From Alligator mississippiensis (Eukaryota > Chordata > Crocodylia > Alligatoridae), in assembly GCF_030867095.1 (NCBI RefSeq), contig NC_081824.1, positions 347,484,203-347,548,202 of the forward strand: a DNA stretch of 64,000 bases, written 5' to 3'. Position 1 is the stretch's first letter. Every line of letters starts with the position of its first letter. The translations under genes and the position numbers were made by a program. Under the pieces are notes generated by a model that searched no databases, was not told where the DNA came from, and saw nothing but the letters and a program-made list of their open reading frames with translations. Shown one piece after another: positions 34,855-46,935 of the stretch.

Positions 34855-37800
34855 CCCATCTTAGGGCCTTGTAGGGGCAGGTGAGGGGGCTCCAGGAGGA
34901 GGTTAGCAGGCTGAGGGGGATCAGAGAAGCAGAGGACGAAATTGACGGGTATTTCCTTTCCCTGCAGGGCCATGCACCAAAGGGAGAAGCACCCCAAGGG
35001 GTGCCCTCCACAGCAGAATGGCAGAAGGTTCCCTCCAGAGCCAGGGCTGCTCACGGCAGTGCAGTGCCAGTTCCTCCAGTCCAGCTGGGGAACAGGTATG
35101 AGGCCTGGAGACATTGGAGGAAGAGGAAGGAGAGGAGGAAACCTCTGGAGAGAAGGCCACTCCATGCACAGAACAGGCTGAAGGAGGCAAGTTGACCAGG
35201 AAGAAGAGACACTGAGTGCTCATCATAGGCGATTCCATCCTGAGAGGTACTGTCACAGGCCAGCTAGGCACTGTGACTGTATCACCCGTTAGGCTGCTGG
35301 GTTCGGGATCAAGGAGGCGAGTCGGGAATAAAGTAAAAGCAAATTTACTTATAGCTTAGCATACAACGGTTAACAGAAAGGTTAATGCAACAAACGGATA
35401 GTACAGTAATAAAGAGCTAATAGTGAATGATAACAACAGATAGACAGAATGACAAAGATTTCCCACATGGGGTTGGTAACTTATCGGCAGTCCCTCTATG
35501 CCAGGTGCGTGCCAAGTTGTTCCAGCAAAGTCAGGCATCCCTGATCAACACTGTCTGAGGGGTCACCGGGAGGGTCCCTTGGTCAGGATCCGGTCCTCAC
35601 TCACACTGGGAGTCCGGGGTCCAGGCTTGGTACAGCAATGGTCCTTTTGTTCCATGCTTCTAACTGGTCACTTGACATGCACGCTCCTTTATGCCTTAAC
35701 TTATGCTAACCTGTTGGCTTTAGAGCCACTCACAGTCTTGCCCTATAGCTGTTACCCTATGGGACCAAAGGTGTTAGAAATTATCATGAAAGGTTACTGC
35801 CTGAACTCGGGTTCACCCAATAAGCAAATTACACCACATTACTTTTAGGTTTGAAATTAGCATTACTCTGCCCAAACTCAACCCCTGTTTTTTTTTTTCT
35901 TTGATTCCTAGGAATGTGCTAATTATATGAGGTGGTCAGATCTTGTTATGGCTTGACCTTTAAAAAACCTGTTAGATCAGCTAATCTTGTAGTTTGCTTA
36001 TTTTTGGGGCCCATGATCAGTGCAAACAGTTAGATTCAACACTTTGGTTAAATTGTGACAGACAAATTCCATTTTCAGGTTGCAAACTTACAAGCTTTGC
36101 ATTAACTGATCTTAACTGCTTAGACAATTGCCTGAATGTCTCCAAGAGCATGTATTTATTGCTCATGATAGTAACCCCTCTGGTTCTGGCCACCACAGGT
36201 ACAGAGGGTCCCATCTGTCACCAGGATCCCTTGACACGTGAGGTCTTCTGTCTGCCTGGAGCAAAGGTTCAGGATGTGACGGAGATGATCCCGGCCATTA
36301 TCCGGCCCACTGATTACTACCCCATAGTCCTAATCCATGTGGATGCTAACGATGCGGCCAGGAGCAGCCCAGATTGCCTGATGAAGAACTACTAAGCTCT
36401 GGGGGGCAAACTGAAGGATATAGGGGCACAGGTGGTCTTCTCATCTGTCCTTCAATTGAATGGATGTGGACGATGCCATGAGACCTGAATCAGAGAGGTC
36501 AACTTGCAGCTTCGGAAATGGTGTCTCAAGGCGGGCTTCGGCCTTTTGGACCACAACCCATATTTCAGGACAAGAGACATGCTTGGGTGGGAGGGGCTTC
36601 ACCTCTCCCCCAAAGGTAAGTGTGTGTTCTCTTTCAGGTTGGCTGATCTCCTCTGGTGGGCTTTAAATTAGGCTTGTCGGGGGAGGGGGAGGATGAGGAC
36701 AGAGGGAGCCATGGAACACTGAACGAAGAGTCACCTGCAAGAACAGCCCAGCCAAGACAGGCAACGAGCACCAGAAATACCCAGGTAAGAGACAGGAACT
36801 CGGATAGTCCTGGGATTAGGGGGCAGTGCATGCATGTTCAGGAGGCCTTAAATGCCTCTACGCCAATGCTCATAGTATGGGGAACAAGCAGGAGGAACTA
36901 GCCCTCCTGCTAGCTAACACAAACCCAGACATTGTGGGGCTCACTGAAACTTGGTGGGATCCAATGCACGACTGGGCGGTAAACATCAAGGCTATAGGCT
37001 GTACAGGAGGGATAGAACAGGGAGGAAAGGTGGGGGTGTGGCGCTCTATGTCAAGGAGAAATACACATCCTCAACAAACAACACTGGGTCAGAAGAGGGG
37101 CAGACTAAAGTGCTCTGGGTCCAAATACAAGAGGATTGGGGGGAAAAGAACTTAATGATGGGAGTTTACTGCAGGCCATCCAACCAGGTGGAAGAGCTGA
37201 GGAAGTTAAGTCAAGGGATGTGGTCATCATGGGTGACCTAAACTACCCGGACATCTGCTGGGAAGAGCAGTCGGCCAGGTCTGACTGCTCACGTAGGTTC
37301 CTAGCTGAGATACAGGACCTCCATCTAACCCAGGAGGTGCACAGTCCCACCAGGGGAATGCCTTGTTGGACCTGGTCCTGGCTACAGGCAATGACCTGGT
37401 GAGGGGACTGCAGGTGCTTGACCACCTGGGCGATAGTGGTCATCGCCTGCTGGAATTCACCATCCAGCGCAGGGTGTCAAAGGCCTGCAGCAAGGCAGCA
37501 GCCCTAGACTTCAGGAGGGTGGATTTCAATGAGGTAAGGAAACAAGTCAGGGAGGCTCTGAGGTCCTGGAAGGGAGGGGAGTTGGGAGTCCAAGACAAAC
37601 GGTCGTTCCTTAAGGAGATGATCCTCCAAGCCCAAAGGGTGACAATCCCAACACGGATCAAAGGGGGCGAGAGTGCTCAAAAGCCCCCACGGCTCACCAA
37701 AAGCATCCAGGAATGTCTCAAAGCTAAAAAGGAGGCGTTCATCCAATGGAAGGGAGGTGCCATCACCAGGGAGGATTATACCTCCTTGGCTTGAGATTGT

Positions 37801-39657
37801 AGGGGGGCTGTTATGAAGGCTAAGGCAGAGATGGAACTGGGACTAGTGACCCAGATCAAGGATAACAAGAAGTCTTTTTTTAAATACATAGTGGGTAAAA
37901 AGAAGGTACAGGGTAACGTGGGGCCTCTGCAAGACACGCTAGGAAATCTAGTGGTCACACCAGACGAAAAAACTAATCTCTTTAACAATTTCTTTGCCTC
38001 CATTTTTCTGAGCAGGGACCAGGTCTTTCCGTCCACCAGGATGCCCAATGATCCCAGGGGAGGCACAACCAGGCCCAGGGTCAGTGAGGACCTAGTCAGG
38101 GAGCTTCTGGTGGGACTAGACGTATTCAGATCAGCAGGTCCTGACGATCTCCACCCCAGAGTGCTGAAGGAATTGGCAGAGGTCATTGCAGGACCCCTGG
38201 CACAGCTTTATGAGTGCTCATGGTGCTCTGGTGAGGTGCCAGAGGACTGGAAAGGGACAATGTGGTCCTGATTTTCAGAAAAGGGAGGAAGGAGGACCCA
38301 GGAAACTATAGGCCCGTTAGTCTTACCTCGGTCCTGGAGAAGCTGTTTGAGAAAATTATCCAGAAGCACATCTGTGAGGGACCAGCAGGAGAGAGCATGC
38401 TTAGGGGCAACCAACATGGGTTTATTAGAGGCAGGTCCTGTCAGACCAACCTGGTTGCCTTCTACGATCAAGTCACAAAATCCTTAAATGCAGGTGTTGT
38501 GGTGGGCGTAGTCTTTCTGGACTTTATGAAGGCCTTCGACACTGTCTCTCACCCCATTCTCATAAAAAAATTAGGTGACTGCAGCGTCGATGCCTACACA
38601 GTCAGATGGGTCACAAATTGACTGGAGGGCTGCACTGAGAGAGTGGTGGTGGACAGGTCATTTTTGACCTGGAGGGACATTCGCAGTGGGGTCCCCCAGG
38701 GCTCGGTCCTGGGGCCCACACTGTTCAACATCTTCATCAGCGACTTGGATGAGGGGGTGAAAAGCACCTTGTTCAAATTCGCGGATGACACTAAGATGTG
38801 GGAAGAAGTAGGCATACTAGAGGAGAGGGACAGGCTGCAATTAGATCTGGACAGGTTACAGGGGTGGGCGGGTGAGAACAGGATGGGTTTCAACACTGAC
38901 AAGTGCAAGGTATTGCACCTGAGGAGGAAGAACCAGCAGCATACCTACAGGCTAGGGAACTCCCTTCTCATCAGTGCAGAGGCAGAAAAGGATCTTGGAG
39001 TCATTACTGACTCCAAGACGAACATGGGCCGACAATGTGAGGATGCTGTCAGGAAAGCTAACTTCACCTTGTCATGCATCACAAGCAGGTGCAAGGAGGT
39101 GATCGTCCCCCTCTTTTTGACACTGATCAGGCCGCAGTTGGAGTACTGTGTCCAGTTCTGGGCACCACACTTCAGGAGGGATGTGCACAGCATTGAGAGG
39201 GTCCAGAGGAGGGCCACCCGCATGATCAGGGGGCAGCAAGGCAGGCCGTATGAAGGGAGGCTACAGGACCTGAGCCTGTTCAGCCTCCACAAGAAAAGGT
39301 TGAGAGGGGATCTGTAGGCTGTCTATAAACTGACCAAGGGGGACCAGCAGGCAATGGGAGATTCCCTGTTCCCCCGAGCACTACCGGGAGTAACAAGGAA
39401 TAACGGCCATAAGCTGATGTCGAGTAGATTCAGGCTAGATATCAGGAGGCACTACTTCACAGTCAGGGTGGCTAGGATCTGGAACCAACTTCCAAGGGAA
39501 GTGGTGTTCGTTCCTACCCTGGGGGGTCTTCAAAAGGAGGCTAGATAGACACCCAGCCAGGATCATTTGACGCCAGCATCCTTTCCTGCCCATGGCAGGG
39601 GATCGGACTTGATGGTCTGCTCAGGTCCCTTCTGACCCTACCAACTATGAAACTATA
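34855..39657 (+). pseudogene. CR1 LINE copy F, near full length, split by solo LTR 2
   Basis: ORF1 begins in the frame at 34,881 with a coiled-coil-like GLQEEVSRLRGIREAEDEID and runs into the SGNH-type esterase start (IGDSIL-like) at about 35,220. The LTR at 35,251-36,197 interrupts it there. After the LTR the esterase continues (AMIRPTDYY-like words, LIHVDANDAARS). ORF2 follows: endonuclease LALLLANTNPDIVGLTETWW, GDLNYPDICWEEQ, then SGH at 37,435-37,443 in place of the catalytic SDH. The RT has NYRPVSLTSVLEK, GVPQGSVLGPTLF and an intact FADDTK. Frameshifts near 37,030, 38,265 and 39,315 and stops (for example TGA at 37,793) make it inactive. The tail ends CAACTATGAAACTAT. Confidence 0.92.
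35246..36202. mobile_element. Solo LTR 2 (endogenous retrovirus-like), 5-bp target-site duplication
   Basis: GGTAC at 35,246-35,250 and 36,198-36,202 flanks a 947-bp segment that begins TGTCACAGGCC and ends GCCACCACA, so it has TG...CA ends. Deleting the segment and one GGTAC restores CR1 ORF1 sequence (GAGAGGTACAGAGG). No internal retroviral genes remain, which fits recombination between two LTRs. The left part looks like a U5 read on the minus strand, but orientation is uncertain. A 5-bp duplication is seen in several LTR groups, so I do not assign the class. Confidence 0.85.
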
Positions 39658-39659
39658 GT

Positions 39660-40290
39660 AGCTACTGTAGTGATTGTGAGAGCACTGGTGTCAGTATATC
39701 TACCTATCCAAGGCCCTGGAGTCTGCTGTCGATGGTCAGCTTCCTTCCAGACGATGTCTTCTCCAGAAGGGCGCCACTGAGGGTCACACTTCATTGTCTT
39801 TTATTCCTTTCTGGCAGACTTGTCTGATCCCCCAGCATCATCTTGGCTGCCTCACGTGGGCCTTGAGTAATGCCTGACAGCTGTTAGTCACAGGGGTCTT
39901 GCCTATCTAGTTGTGCAGTTGCAGGAGTCAGTTTGTGATTCTGGTTAATTAACAATGGTATTGTTAAGGGTTGCAGGAATAGTCAACAGGGTGGGTGCTC
40001 AGTCCCAGGAATCTGTTCCTTGGCTTGGTTAGCCTAAAATGGCTTGTAGAGTTTTGCAACGGTAAGTTGCCAGGCCTTTGGCTAGGCTATTGTCATTTAA
40101 TTACCTACTGATCACCATATACTCACATTTACTCAAGAGGGACCAGCCCAATATAGCAGATTTTTATCACTTTACAATTACAATTTCAATGCAGTTTTAA
40201 CAATGGTCCAGGGTGTAACTTCACTCTCCAGGAAGTACATTCCTTGGGGTGTAATTTCATTCTACAGGGAGTACATTCCTTACGAGTTTA
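39660..40290 (-). mobile_element. Possible LTR remnant with tandem 36-bp U3-like repeats
   Basis: On the minus strand, AGAAAGGAATAAAAGACAATG (polyadenylation-like signal near 39,815) is followed by a U5-like stretch up to CR1 copy F. Two 35-bp units at 40,211-40,245 and 40,247-40,281 (GGGTGTAACTTCACTC and GGGTGTAATTTCATTC) could be U3 repeats. I found no clean target-site duplication, so this stays tentative. Confidence 0.35.
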
Positions 40291-41690
40291 AAAGTATAAA
40301 ATATAAAATACAAAATGCCATGGTAAAGATGAGACAGATGAAATATAAAAATGCACTGTGAGAAATATATAAAAATGCAATGTGAGGTAGTGAGGATCAA
40401 AAGCTACTGGGGACAGTAAGTGAGTTAGTTTAGCACCAGGATATATATTTAGAGTCTTTGAAGTGGATATTTTAGTTCTTTTGTTTTCTTTAGTGACACT
40501 GAGCTTAATTGATATGTGGATGTAGTTTCTAGGTTTCTCCTACACAAAGCCACTTCAGCTTTCTGGCTTGCTCTGAGCCTTGCCACACCCATACGATGAG
40601 TGTGCTAGATCTCTGCCAATACTTAGAAGGAAAAAGAAATGCACAAAGCTGGGGGGAGGGTGTAGAGTTTGCAGGCAAGAAGGGGCTTCTGTTATATTAG
40701 TGTCCAAAAGGGAAATGTACAATGGGGGTTTTCTGCTAGAACATACCCTATTTAGCAGCATCTAATTTAGGGCATGCACAGACCTCTAGGTGTCTGGGAA
40801 ACCTGAAAGCCACACCAGGAGGGAGATGCTCCAAGCTCAAGATAACAAGGACATTTTGGATCACAGTTTTGGGCTTGGGTGCCCAAGTCCACCTAAGTCC
40901 CAATTTACTACCTGAATCCTTTATTGGATCTAGCCTTCTGTGCATATGTTGTCCATTCTGTGTTTATATAATAAATATATTAAGCCTGATGGTTCAGCTT
41001 GATTCTACCTTATTCTCAGAGAGATAGTCCATAGTCATAGGAGAGCAAACTAAAACATCTTTGTGGAACAACTGTGCACAATTGGGGACATACAAGTCTT
41101 AACTACTTGTAATAGTGTTTTTCAATCCTTCTTATATCAAAGCCTCTGTTTTCCATATCAGGATCTGCCTCCAGGCATACTCTCCACCCATCTATATGGG
41201 ATCTGGCCAAGAAAGTCCTCGCCTATTTTGCAATGTGGACTGAGCAGAAGAGGATGGAGACCAGCACTGTGAAAAGTAATGCATTACTGTTGCACTGATA
41301 AGAAGCAATGACATACATACAAGAATAATAAAGGTATCATTGGTGATTCACAGAGTGGTACTGATTTAAAGAAGTATCACAGCTTGAAAGAAATCACTGG
41401 CCATAAACTGTCCGTGTTCATTTTTGCAGTAGTAAACTTATAAACATTTGAAGGACCGGGCATGCATAGAACACTAGGCATCTGGAAAACTTCAAAGTGA
41501 AACCAGGAGGGAGGTACAAATAGTAAGAAAATGCATCTTCAAAGAAAGAAAAGCTTCTGATTGAGCTCTGTTTGAGAAGTACCTATTTCAGTTGTATAGC
41601 ATTATTATATACAGCGTACAGCAGTTAAGCAGTGTGCTTTCAATATAGACACATTTGTTTTCCATTTTCCATTTACTTACAGTGGTTACA
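40291..41690. other. Intergenic, no gene seen
   Basis: AT-rich sequence with a short imperfect direct repeat (ATAAAAATGCACTGTGAG and ATAAAAATGCAATGTGAG near 40,346-40,386). The phrase GAAACCTGAAAGCCACACCAGGAGGGAG near 40,798 is echoed as GAAAACTTCAAAGTGAAACCAGGAGGGAG near 41,485, so a dispersed element may be present twice. No coding signal. Confidence 0.4.
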
Positions 41691-41691
41691 G

Positions 41692-44600
41692 GAGCTGATA
41701 AAAAGGCTTCAAATAAAATGAACCCTAGGGTCCTCGTCATCGGGGATTCCATCCTAAGGGGAACGGAGGCTCCCATCTGTTGACCTGACCCCATGGCACG
41801 GGAGGTCTGCTACATGCCGGGGTCTAGGATTTATGATATCACAGAGAGGATCCCAGCCTACATTCAACCCTCAGACCAGTACCCCATGTGGGACCAAATG
41901 ACGTGGCCAGAGGCAACCCAGACCGCATCATGAAGGACTTTGAGGCCCTGGGGGCCAAGCTCAAGGAGACAGGGGGACAGGTGGTATTCTCCTCTATTCT
42001 CCCGGTGAGTAGACATGGATGGCAACATGAGGCCCGAATTGGCGAGATCAACTGATGGTTACGGAGTTGGTGCCACCAGGCAGGCTTTGGGTTCCTGGAT
42101 AAAGACCCACACTTTTGCGCAGGGGGCTTGCTTGGGTGGGCTGGGCTACACCTCTCCCCTAAAGGCAAGCGTGTCTTCTATTCCAGGTTGGTTGATCTCG
42201 TGCAGTGCGCTTTAAACTATCTTCACCAGGGGATGGGGCCAGAGGAGGACTTAAGAATACCTCCCAACCAAGACAGGTGACGTACACAAGGAGTACCCAG
42301 GTAAGTGGCAGGGGTCCAGATAGTTCTGGGAATCGGGGGGGTAGCACACGCACCAATTCAAGGCTTTAAATGCCTCTACACCAATGCTCATAGTATGGGG
42401 ATAAGCAGGTGGAACTCACCCTCTGGATAGCTAGTTCAAACCCGGACATAGTAGGGCTCATAGAAACTTGGTGGGATTCATCCCATGACTGGGTGGTTAA
42501 CATTAGGGGCTATAGGCTATACAGGCAGGATAGAGCGGGGAGGAAAGGCGGGGGTGTGGTGCTCTACGTCAAAGAGCAATACACATCCTCAACTAGCAGG
42601 ATGAGGTCAGAGGAGGGGCAGGCTGAAGTGCTCTGGGTCAGAATACAGGGGGGGCGTGGGGAGAGGGACTTAACGGTGAGTGTCTACTACAGACCTCCCA
42701 ACCAAGGGGAAGAGCTGGACTGCAAATTCTTGGGTCAGCTTGTGGAGGCACTTAAGGCAAGGGATGTTGTTGTCATGGGTGATCTAAATTACCTGGACAT
42801 CTGCTGGAAGGAGCAGTCAGCCAGGTTGGAACGCTCACATGGGTTCCTAGCCAAGATACAGGACCTCCACTTAACCCAGGAGGTGCACAGCCCCACAAGG
42901 GGAAATCTCCTGCTGCACCTGGTCCTGGCAACAGGCGATGACCTGGTGAGGGGACTCCAGGTTCTTGACCACCTGGGCCACAGTAATCATCGCCTGCTAG
43001 AATTCACCATCCAGCGCAGGGTATCAAGGGCCTGCAGGAAGGCAGTAGCCCTTGACTTCAAGAGAGCCAACTTCAATGAGTTGAGGAGATTGGTAGGAGA
43101 GGCATGGGGGTCCTGGACAGTAGGGGAACTGGGTGCCCAAGATGAGTGGTCATTCCTTAAGGAGATGATACTCAGAGCCCAAGGGGTGACAATCCCAACG
43201 AGAATCAAAGCGGGCAAGAGTGCTCAAAAGCCCCCTTGGCTCACCAAGGGCATTTGGGAATGTTTGATTGCCAAAAAGGAGGCGTACACCCAGTGGAAGG
43301 GAGGGGCTATCACCAAACAGAAGTATACTTCCATCGCTCGGGTCTGTAGGGGGGCTGTTAGGAAAGCTAAGGCAGATATGGAACTAGGGCTTGCATCAAG
43401 GATCAAGGACAACAATAAGTCCTTTTTTAAATACATAGGGAGTATGAAGAAGGCACCGAGGAATGTGGGGTCCCTGCAGGATACGCTAGGCAATCTGTTG
43501 GTTGCACCAGAGGAAAAAGCAGACCTTTTTAACAACTTGTTTGCCTCCATTTTTTTGTGCAGGGACTGGAACTCCCCCACTGGGATGGACTCAGGAGAGA
43601 CTCCACCAGGCCTAGGGTCAGGGAGGACCGGGTTAGAGAACTTCTGGAGGGGCTGGACATGTTCAAATCAGCAGGGCCAGATGCTCTCCACCTCAGGGTA
43701 TTGAGGGAATTGGCACGGGTTATTGCAGGGCCCCTGGCATGGCTTTATGAGCACTCGTGGTGCTCTGGCCAGATGCCGGACGACTGGAAGAGGGCCAGTG
43801 TGGTCCCCATCTTTAAAAAGGGAAGGGGGAGGACCCAGGCAACTATATGCCCGTTACTCTTACTTCAGTCTGTCACAACCCAAGGGTGTGATTTTGTTTG
43901 TGTGTGCTTCGGCACTGCTAAATTTTTTCCCGCCACTTGTAGCTTTCTTTGCAGGGTGCATTTCTAGGTTGCAAAAGAGAAATGCACGGTGCAAGGAGTT
44001 CCTGCCTTTCGTATACAAATTTGTGTCCCACTGTTGGCCAGTTCTAAATTATTCCCACGTGGCGGCTAGTGATTGGCCTGCTAGCCGTATAAGAGGCTTG
44101 AGCGGTTTCCGCCCAAGTTGGAGAACTCCGAGGAGAACCCCGCAAGGGAGGACTCCACAACTATCAGGAGGAAGAGAACTTCACATCTCGTGAAGATCTT
44201 TAAGCGCTGCGGAGCCTATCGGACCCAGCGTGTATCTCAAGAAGGCTATGGGGGTCTGAACAGCCTCTTGCGTCTCCCCGTCGCCGCCTGATCCCTCGAC
44301 GTACCCTTCCCTGCACGCAAGTTCCACAGAGCCTAGCAAACTTCATGTGAGTGTATTCAGAGCTCTTTGCTTCGAGTTACTTTCTTCGGTTGACACGACG
44401 GGCTCGCGGTTTAGAGCTTTCAACCGGATTGGGCTAGAAGGTTCACAGGAAGGAACTCTAGTCCGCCTCTCTTCTTTTCTGTCTGTAACCGCAACTCAAG
44501 CAAGTTTTCCTGCCTGCACCGCAACCATCTTCGGTGTAAGTGAAATAATCTTAAATCAACCGCTAAGCGTCTGTGCCTAATTCTACCGTGCCGCCTGCCT

Positions 44601-46017
44601 TCCCCGACCCGGTGTGTCCGGGCTGCTGGCCACAGCCCGCTGCGCGAAAAAAAAAACCCCGAGGGCCTCGGACCGCTCCCGGCCTGCACACAATCCTGGG
44701 GAAGCTCTTTGAGAAGATTATCAAGGAGCACATCTGTGAAGGGCCAGCAGTGGGGTTGATGCTCAGGGGTAACCAGCATGGTTTCATTACGGGCAGGTCC
44801 TATCAGACCAACCTGATTGCCTTCTACGATCAGGTCACAAAATCATTGGACGCAGGTATCACAGTGGATGTAGTCTTGCTGGACTTCAGGAAGGCCTTTG
44901 ACACTGTCTCCCACCCCATTCTCATTAAAAAGCTAGGCGACTGTGGTATTGATGCCTACACAGTCAGATGGATTGCAAATTGGCTGAGGTGATCATGCTC
45001 AGAGTGGTGGTAGACAGGTCATTTTTGACCTGGAGGGAAGTGGGCAGTGGGGTCCCCCAGGGCTCGGTCTTTGGGCCCGCACTGTTCAATTTCTTTATTA
45101 GTGACTTGGACGATGGGGTGAAAAGCACCCTGTTTAAATTTGCAGACAACACCAAGATCTGGGGTGAGGTGGGCATGCTAGAAGGGAAGGACAGATTACA
45201 GCAGGACCTGGACAGGTTACAGGGGTGGGCAAATGAGAATAGGATGGGATTCAATACTGACAGGGGCAGGGTGCTGCACTTGGGCAGTAGGAACCAGCAG
45301 CATACCTATAGGCTGGGGAACTCTCTTCTCGAAAGCAGAGTGGCAGAAAGAGATCTTGGAGTCATTATCGATTCCAAGATGAACATGGGCCGACAATGTG
45401 AGGACACGGTCAGCAAGGCGAACCGCACCTTGTCATGCATCCACAGATGCATCATGAGCAGGTCCAAGGAGGTGTTCCTCCCCCTCTATGCGACATTGGT
45501 CAGGCCCCAGTTGGAGTACTGTGTCCAGTTCTGGGCGCTGCACTTCAGGAAGGATGTGGACAACATGGAGGGCCAAAGGAGGGTGACTCGCAGGATCTGA
45601 GGACAGCAGGGCAGACCCTACGAGGGGAGGCTATGGGACCTTAACCTGTTCAGCCTTCACAAGAGAAGGCTGAGGGGGGACCTGGTGGCCATCTATAAAC
45701 TCACTAGGGGGGACCAGCGGGGAATGGGAGAGACCTTGTTCCCTTGAGCGCCTCCCGGAGTAACAAGGAATAACGGCCGTAAGTTGTTAGAGGGTAGGTT
45801 CAGACTAGACATTAGGAGGCACTACTTCACAGTTAGGGCGGCTAGGATCTGGAACCAACTTCCAAGTGAAGTAGTGCTGGCTCATACCTTGGGGGTCTTT
45901 AAGAGGAGGCTTGACGATTACCTAGCTGGGTCATTTGAGCCCAGTTTTCTCTCCTGCCCAGGGCAGGGGGTCGGACTATTAGATCTGCAAGGTCCCTTCT
46001 GACCCTACATCTATGAA
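41692..46017 (+). pseudogene. CR1 LINE copy G, split by solo LTR 3
   Basis: The copy starts within ORF1 (VLVIGDSILRGTEAPIC frame) and continues into ORF2. The endonuclease frame at 42,409-43,704 is open for 431 codons: SNPDIVGLIETWWD, SVYYRPPNQGEE, MGDLNYLDICW, with SNH at 42,981-42,989 where the active site should read SDH. Solo LTR 3 interrupts the RT near its fingers. After it come HGFITGRSYQTNL, DFRKAFDTVSHPIL, GVPQGSVFGPALF and FADNTK, in which the second catalytic Asp is Asn (AAC at 45,148-45,150). Frameshifts near 43,555, 44,990 and 45,580 add to this. The tail ends CTACATCTATGAATCTA. It is inactive on several counts. Confidence 0.92.
43866..44695 (+). mobile_element. Solo LTR 3 nested in CR1 copy G
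   Basis: An 820-bp insert (43,871-44,690) begins TGTCACAACCC and ends GGCCTGCACA, flanked by CAGTC (43,866-43,870) and CAATC (44,691-44,695), which match at four of five bases. Removing it restores the CR1 order ACTTCAGTC-CTGGGG. Inside, ATTGG at about 44,074 (a reverse CCAAT box) is followed by GCCGTATAAGAGGC at about 44,086, a TATA-like core promoter on the + strand. An A-run of ten lies at 44,647-44,656. No internal retroviral gene is present. The class is unresolved. Confidence 0.75.
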
Positions 46018-46785
46018 TCTAGGACTCAGAAATCAGTAACATTATTGATTATAAACATCATTAATCAATACAGGTCCCTAAGAGAATTACTGTATTGTTT
46101 CATATTTAGTTTTTATATTTATTTACCTGCTAGCTAGTGTAATGTGTACCAGTGCCCTCTCCTGGATGGAATTTGCCAGGCCTGTTCAGTTGTCAGAAAA
46201 GCAGAGGCCTATTAGCAGGCTTACATAGCTAGGGAGGGCTACCCTGCAGGTAAATTTCTTTGTTTCCTCGGTAGAAAAAAAAAGTGATCTATGTTTTTCC
46301 TTTTTCTGTTTCTTAGCCTGAGTTTCCTCCAGTGAGTGATTATAGGCCTAAACCTACAAGGTAATAGCTCTCACAGTTTCAGTAGCCTGAAGAATTACTG
46401 GGGCAGGGGAGGTGGGTTGTTGAGCTTATCTCAGCTAAGCAAGCTCTGGCAACTTTGTTATATCAGTGCTAAGCATGCGCACAGGGAGCCTCTGCTTACA
46501 GTACAGAGCAGCAGAATACTGGAGTTTGTGGCAGATCCTGCTTACCTGCTTAGAAGGAAAAGGTGAATGCAGGGGAGAAAGCTCCTTTTGAATTGAAAGA
46601 GAAAGAGGAGAAAGCTCTGTTGCAGAGTCCAAGAAAGAGCTGAATGGGCTGAGCAAAACTGACTTCTGCCCTAGACCCACAAGAAACCTGGGTGGACTTT
46701 GCTGGAATTGTAACAGTGCTGCAGAGGGAAGTGAAAGTCCTAGACTGACTTGGCACAAGGTTGTGATTATCCCTTCACCCAGAAA
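46018..46785. other. Intergenic, nothing firmly recognised
   Basis: This includes an A-run at 46,275 and purine-rich sequence at 46,560-46,640. It may be part of the same element as the shared repeat that follows. No coding signal survives in either strand. Confidence 0.35.
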
Positions 46786-46935
46786 CTATAGGTTGTTGAG
46801 GTCTGCTTCTGTTCTGCTTTGCTTTGCTTCTCCCTACTTCTCTCCTGAGTAAATCCTCTTTTGAGTAGAGATTAAACTTCTCGCATCCTCAGGTGGTCAG
46901 AAAAGCAGTCTCAGAGCCTTGCTGAAAGATGTTGG
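46786..46935 (+). repeat. Repeat shared with 50,075-50,215 (copy 1)
   Basis: The core CTGAGTAAATCCTCTTTTGAGTAGAGATTAA is common to both copies, along with CTGCTTCTGTTCTGCTTTGC upstream and GGTCAGAAAAGCAGTCTC downstream. Similarity covers about 130-150 bp, over 80 percent by eye. It may be the end of an LTR or a SINE. One copy lies upstream of C2orf49 and the other in its intron 1. Confidence 0.65.

Noticed and set aside
44071..44100. The TATA/CCAAT-like core in solo LTR 3 as the normal C2orf49 promoter
   Set aside because: The CpG island directly upstream of 49,284 is the expected promoter, and the LTR is a later insertion in CR1 copy G. An alternative start remains possible and is listed as a finding.
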